DNA from: Butyrivibrio sp. UBA3740
GTDB lineage: Bacteria; Bacillota; Clostridia; Lachnospirales; Lachnospiraceae
Length of the DNA: 8,240 nucleotides
Direction of reading: 5' to 3'
NCBI GenBank assembly: GCA_002372465.1
Contig: DFGW01000033.1
Location: 1 to 8,240, forward strand
Positions 7,080 to 8,240 of the stretch are shown here, one piece after another; the first letter of the stretch is position 1; each line of letters starts with the position of its first letter. A program made the translations under genes and the position numbers. The notes below the pieces were generated by a model that was given only the letters and a program-made list of their open reading frames with translations, did not search any database and had not been told where the DNA came from.

Positions 7080-7083
7080 ACAG

Positions 7084-7095
7084 ATTATTAATAAT
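7084..7095. repeat. 12-bp AT palindrome in the divergent promoter region
   Basis: ATTATTAATAAT is self-complementary. It lies just upstream of the kinase's candidate extended -10 and 10 bases before the pepF -35, so a bound protein could touch both promoters. AT-only palindromes arise easily by chance, so the regulatory meaning is weak. Confidence 0.3.
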
Positions 7096-7105
7096 TGCGT
7101 TTCCA

Positions 7106-7134
7106 TTGATATTATCGCTTTAAAGGAGTATAAT
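7106..7134 (+). promoter_or_regulatory. Sigma-A promoter of pepF
   Basis: TTGATA (7106-7111) and a consensus TATAAT (7129-7134) are separated by exactly 17 bp. This is the strongest promoter in the window. Transcription should start near 7141 and give a leader of about 48 bases before the pepF ATG at 7189. Confidence 0.85.
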
Positions 7135-7148
7135 GACTTGATGTCATT
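7132..7148. promoter_or_regulatory. Inverted repeat over the pepF transcription start
   Basis: AATGAC (7132-7137) and GTCATT (7143-7148) form a perfect 6-bp inverted repeat with a 5-base spacer. It overlaps the end of the -10 hexamer and the expected start site near 7141, a typical repressor position. Only the DNA symmetry is seen; no regulator is identified. Confidence 0.35.
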
Positions 7149-7161
7149 TTTTATAAAAAAT
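7146..7161. repeat. 16-bp AT palindrome in the pepF leader
   Basis: ATTTTTTATAAAAAAT is a perfect palindrome in the 5' untranslated region of pepF. In RNA it could form only a weak A-U hairpin. It may simply be AT-rich spacer, or it may bend the DNA or help keep the leader open. Confidence 0.3.
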
Positions 7162-7188
7162 TTATAATTTGAAAGTGGGTTTATATAT

Positions 7189-8240
7189 ATGAAATGTTCA
7201 GAAATGCCCTATACCAGAGTGGACATGGACGAAGTAAAGAGCTTTTTTGAAAAGCTTATATCCGACAGCAAAAAAGCCCAAAGCGGCGAAGAACAGTTTG
7301 AACTTCACAAGAAGTACTACAAGTTTACAGACGAGATTTTTACCAACATGAAGCTCGCTGTATTCAGGCATAATATCGACACTACAGAGGAGTTCTATTC
7401 CAAAGAGAACGATTATTACGATGAGATAACTCCTCTTATTTTAAAGTATACCAACGATTACATGAAGGTCCTCTACGAATCACCCTACAGGGCCTATCTT
7501 GAAGAGAAGATCAGCAAGGTGGCATTTAAGAACATCGAGCTGGACAACAAGTCCATAGATGAGAAGATCCTTCCACTCATGCAGGAAGAGAATGCTCTTA
7601 TCAGCAAGTACGACAAGCTGATCGCTTCAGCCAAGATTGTTTTTGACGGAGAAGAGTGCAATATTTCATTGCTCCGCAAGTACCTTACCAGTCAGGACAG
7701 AGACACCAGAAAGCGTGCCTGGAAGGCCCTCTCAGATTACTTCCTTTCTGTTACGGATGAGATTGATGATATCTATGATCAGCTGGTTAAGATCAGGACC
7801 AGACAGGCTAAAGAGCTGGGCTACGACAATTATGTTGAGCTTGGCTATAACAGGATGAGGAGAAACTCCTACAGAAGAGCAGAGGTGGAGAACTTCCGCA
7901 AACAGGTCAAAGAGTCTTTTGTTCCCTTTGTGGTTAAGATCCAGGAGCAGCGCAAGGCTCAGATTGGAGTCAATGAGCTTAAGTACTACGACAATGACAT
8001 GTTCTTCAAGGATGGCAATCCCAAGCCTACAGGAACTCCCGAGCAGATCATGAAGGCCGGACAGGACATCTACAGGGAGCTTTCTCCTGAGACAGCAGAG
8101 TTTTTTGATTTCATGATCGATAATGAGCTCTTCGATGTTCTTGGAAGGAAGACCAAGAAGGCCGGCGGCTATATGGATTTCCTGCCAAAGTACAAGTCAC
8201 CTATCATCTTTGCCAACTTCAACGGAACCAGCGGAGATGT
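7189..8240 (+). CDS. pepF: M3-family oligoendopeptidase PepF, N-terminal part (cut by the window edge)
   Basis: 350 complete codons are visible, with no stop before the edge. The product should be a cytoplasmic zinc metallopeptidase that cuts short peptides, usually about 560-600 residues long. The visible part is the helical N-terminal lobe followed by the start of the catalytic domain. Residues 326-350 (GGYMDFLPKYKSP, then FANFNGTSGD) match the segment that in M3 peptidases comes just before the HExxH zinc helix, so the motif should begin a few residues beyond the window. There is no signal peptide. The start follows GAAAGTGGGT (7171-7180), an imperfect Shine-Dalgarno eight bases from the ATG, and the next ATG at 7204 has none. 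A strong sigma-A promoter drives it, divergent from the kinase gene. Nothing ties it functionally to cyclic-di-GMP, so it is probably a housekeeping peptide-recycling enzyme. Confidence 0.88.
   Translation, partial: MKCSEMPYTRVDMDEVKSFFEKLISDSKKAQSGEEQFELHKKYYKFTDEIFTNMKLAVFRHNIDTTEEFYSKENDYYDEITPLILKYTNDYMKVLYESPYRAYLEEKISKVAFKNIELDNKSIDEKILPLMQEENALISKYDKLIASAKIVFDGEECNISLLRKYLTSQDRDTRKRAWKALSDYFLSVTDEIDDIYDQLVKIRTRQAKELGYDNYVELGYNRMRRNSYRRAEVENFRKQVKESFVPFVVKIQEQRKAQIGVNELKYYDNDMFFKDGNPKPTGTPEQIMKAGQDIYRELSPETAEFFDFMIDNELFDVLGRKTKKAGGYMDFLPKYKSPIIFANFNGTSGD

Overview
The window looks like chromosomal DNA from a Gram-positive Clostridia, most likely a Lachnospiraceae species of the Butyrivibrio/Pseudobutyrivibrio kind. 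This is an inference. It rests on the protein styles (a 7TM hybrid kinase with a Hpt domain and a helical tail, a M3 oligoendopeptidase, a YloQ-type GTPase), the moderate GC content, the AT-rich intergenic gaps, the Shine-Dalgarno leaders and the sigma-A-type promoters. No RNA genes, insertion sequences, CRISPR arrays or phage genes were seen.

Layout, left to right. (1) Positions 1-70 hold the last codons of an unidentified + strand gene, followed by a strong intrinsic terminator (101-129). (2) After a short control region with a perfect 12-bp palindrome comes a + strand fusion of a GNAT acetyltransferase to a complete, circularly permuted RsgA/YloQ ribosome-assembly GTPase (300-1880). Its start is best read as a TTG codon. 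(3) Behind its own extended -10 promoter is a membrane-anchored GGDEF diguanylate cyclase (1955-3043). (4) It converges, through a shared bidirectional terminator (3049-3095), on a very large - strand sensor protein (3119-7039). That protein has 7 TM helices, PAS, HisKA, HATPase, REC, REC, HD-GYP and Hpt domains. (5) A 149-bp divergent promoter region separates it from pepF, a + strand M3-family oligoendopeptidase (7189 onward), which runs off the right edge just before its expected zinc motif.

The biological centre is cyclic-di-GMP signalling. A diguanylate cyclase that makes the messenger lies tail-to-tail with a predicted phosphodiesterase that destroys it. The phosphodiesterase sits inside a single-chain phosphorelay, laid out like the RpfC sensor and RpfG regulator of xanthomonads joined in one polypeptide, with the Hpt domain placed after the HD-GYP output. 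A likely relay is H353 to D653 to H1175 to D794, then a change in HD-GYP activity. The cyclase lacks the arginine of its RxxD inhibitory site, so its product feedback may be weak and control may fall more on the partner phosphodiesterase. The GNAT-RsgA fusion is the second unusual protein: it joins an acetyltransferase to a 30S-maturation GTPase.
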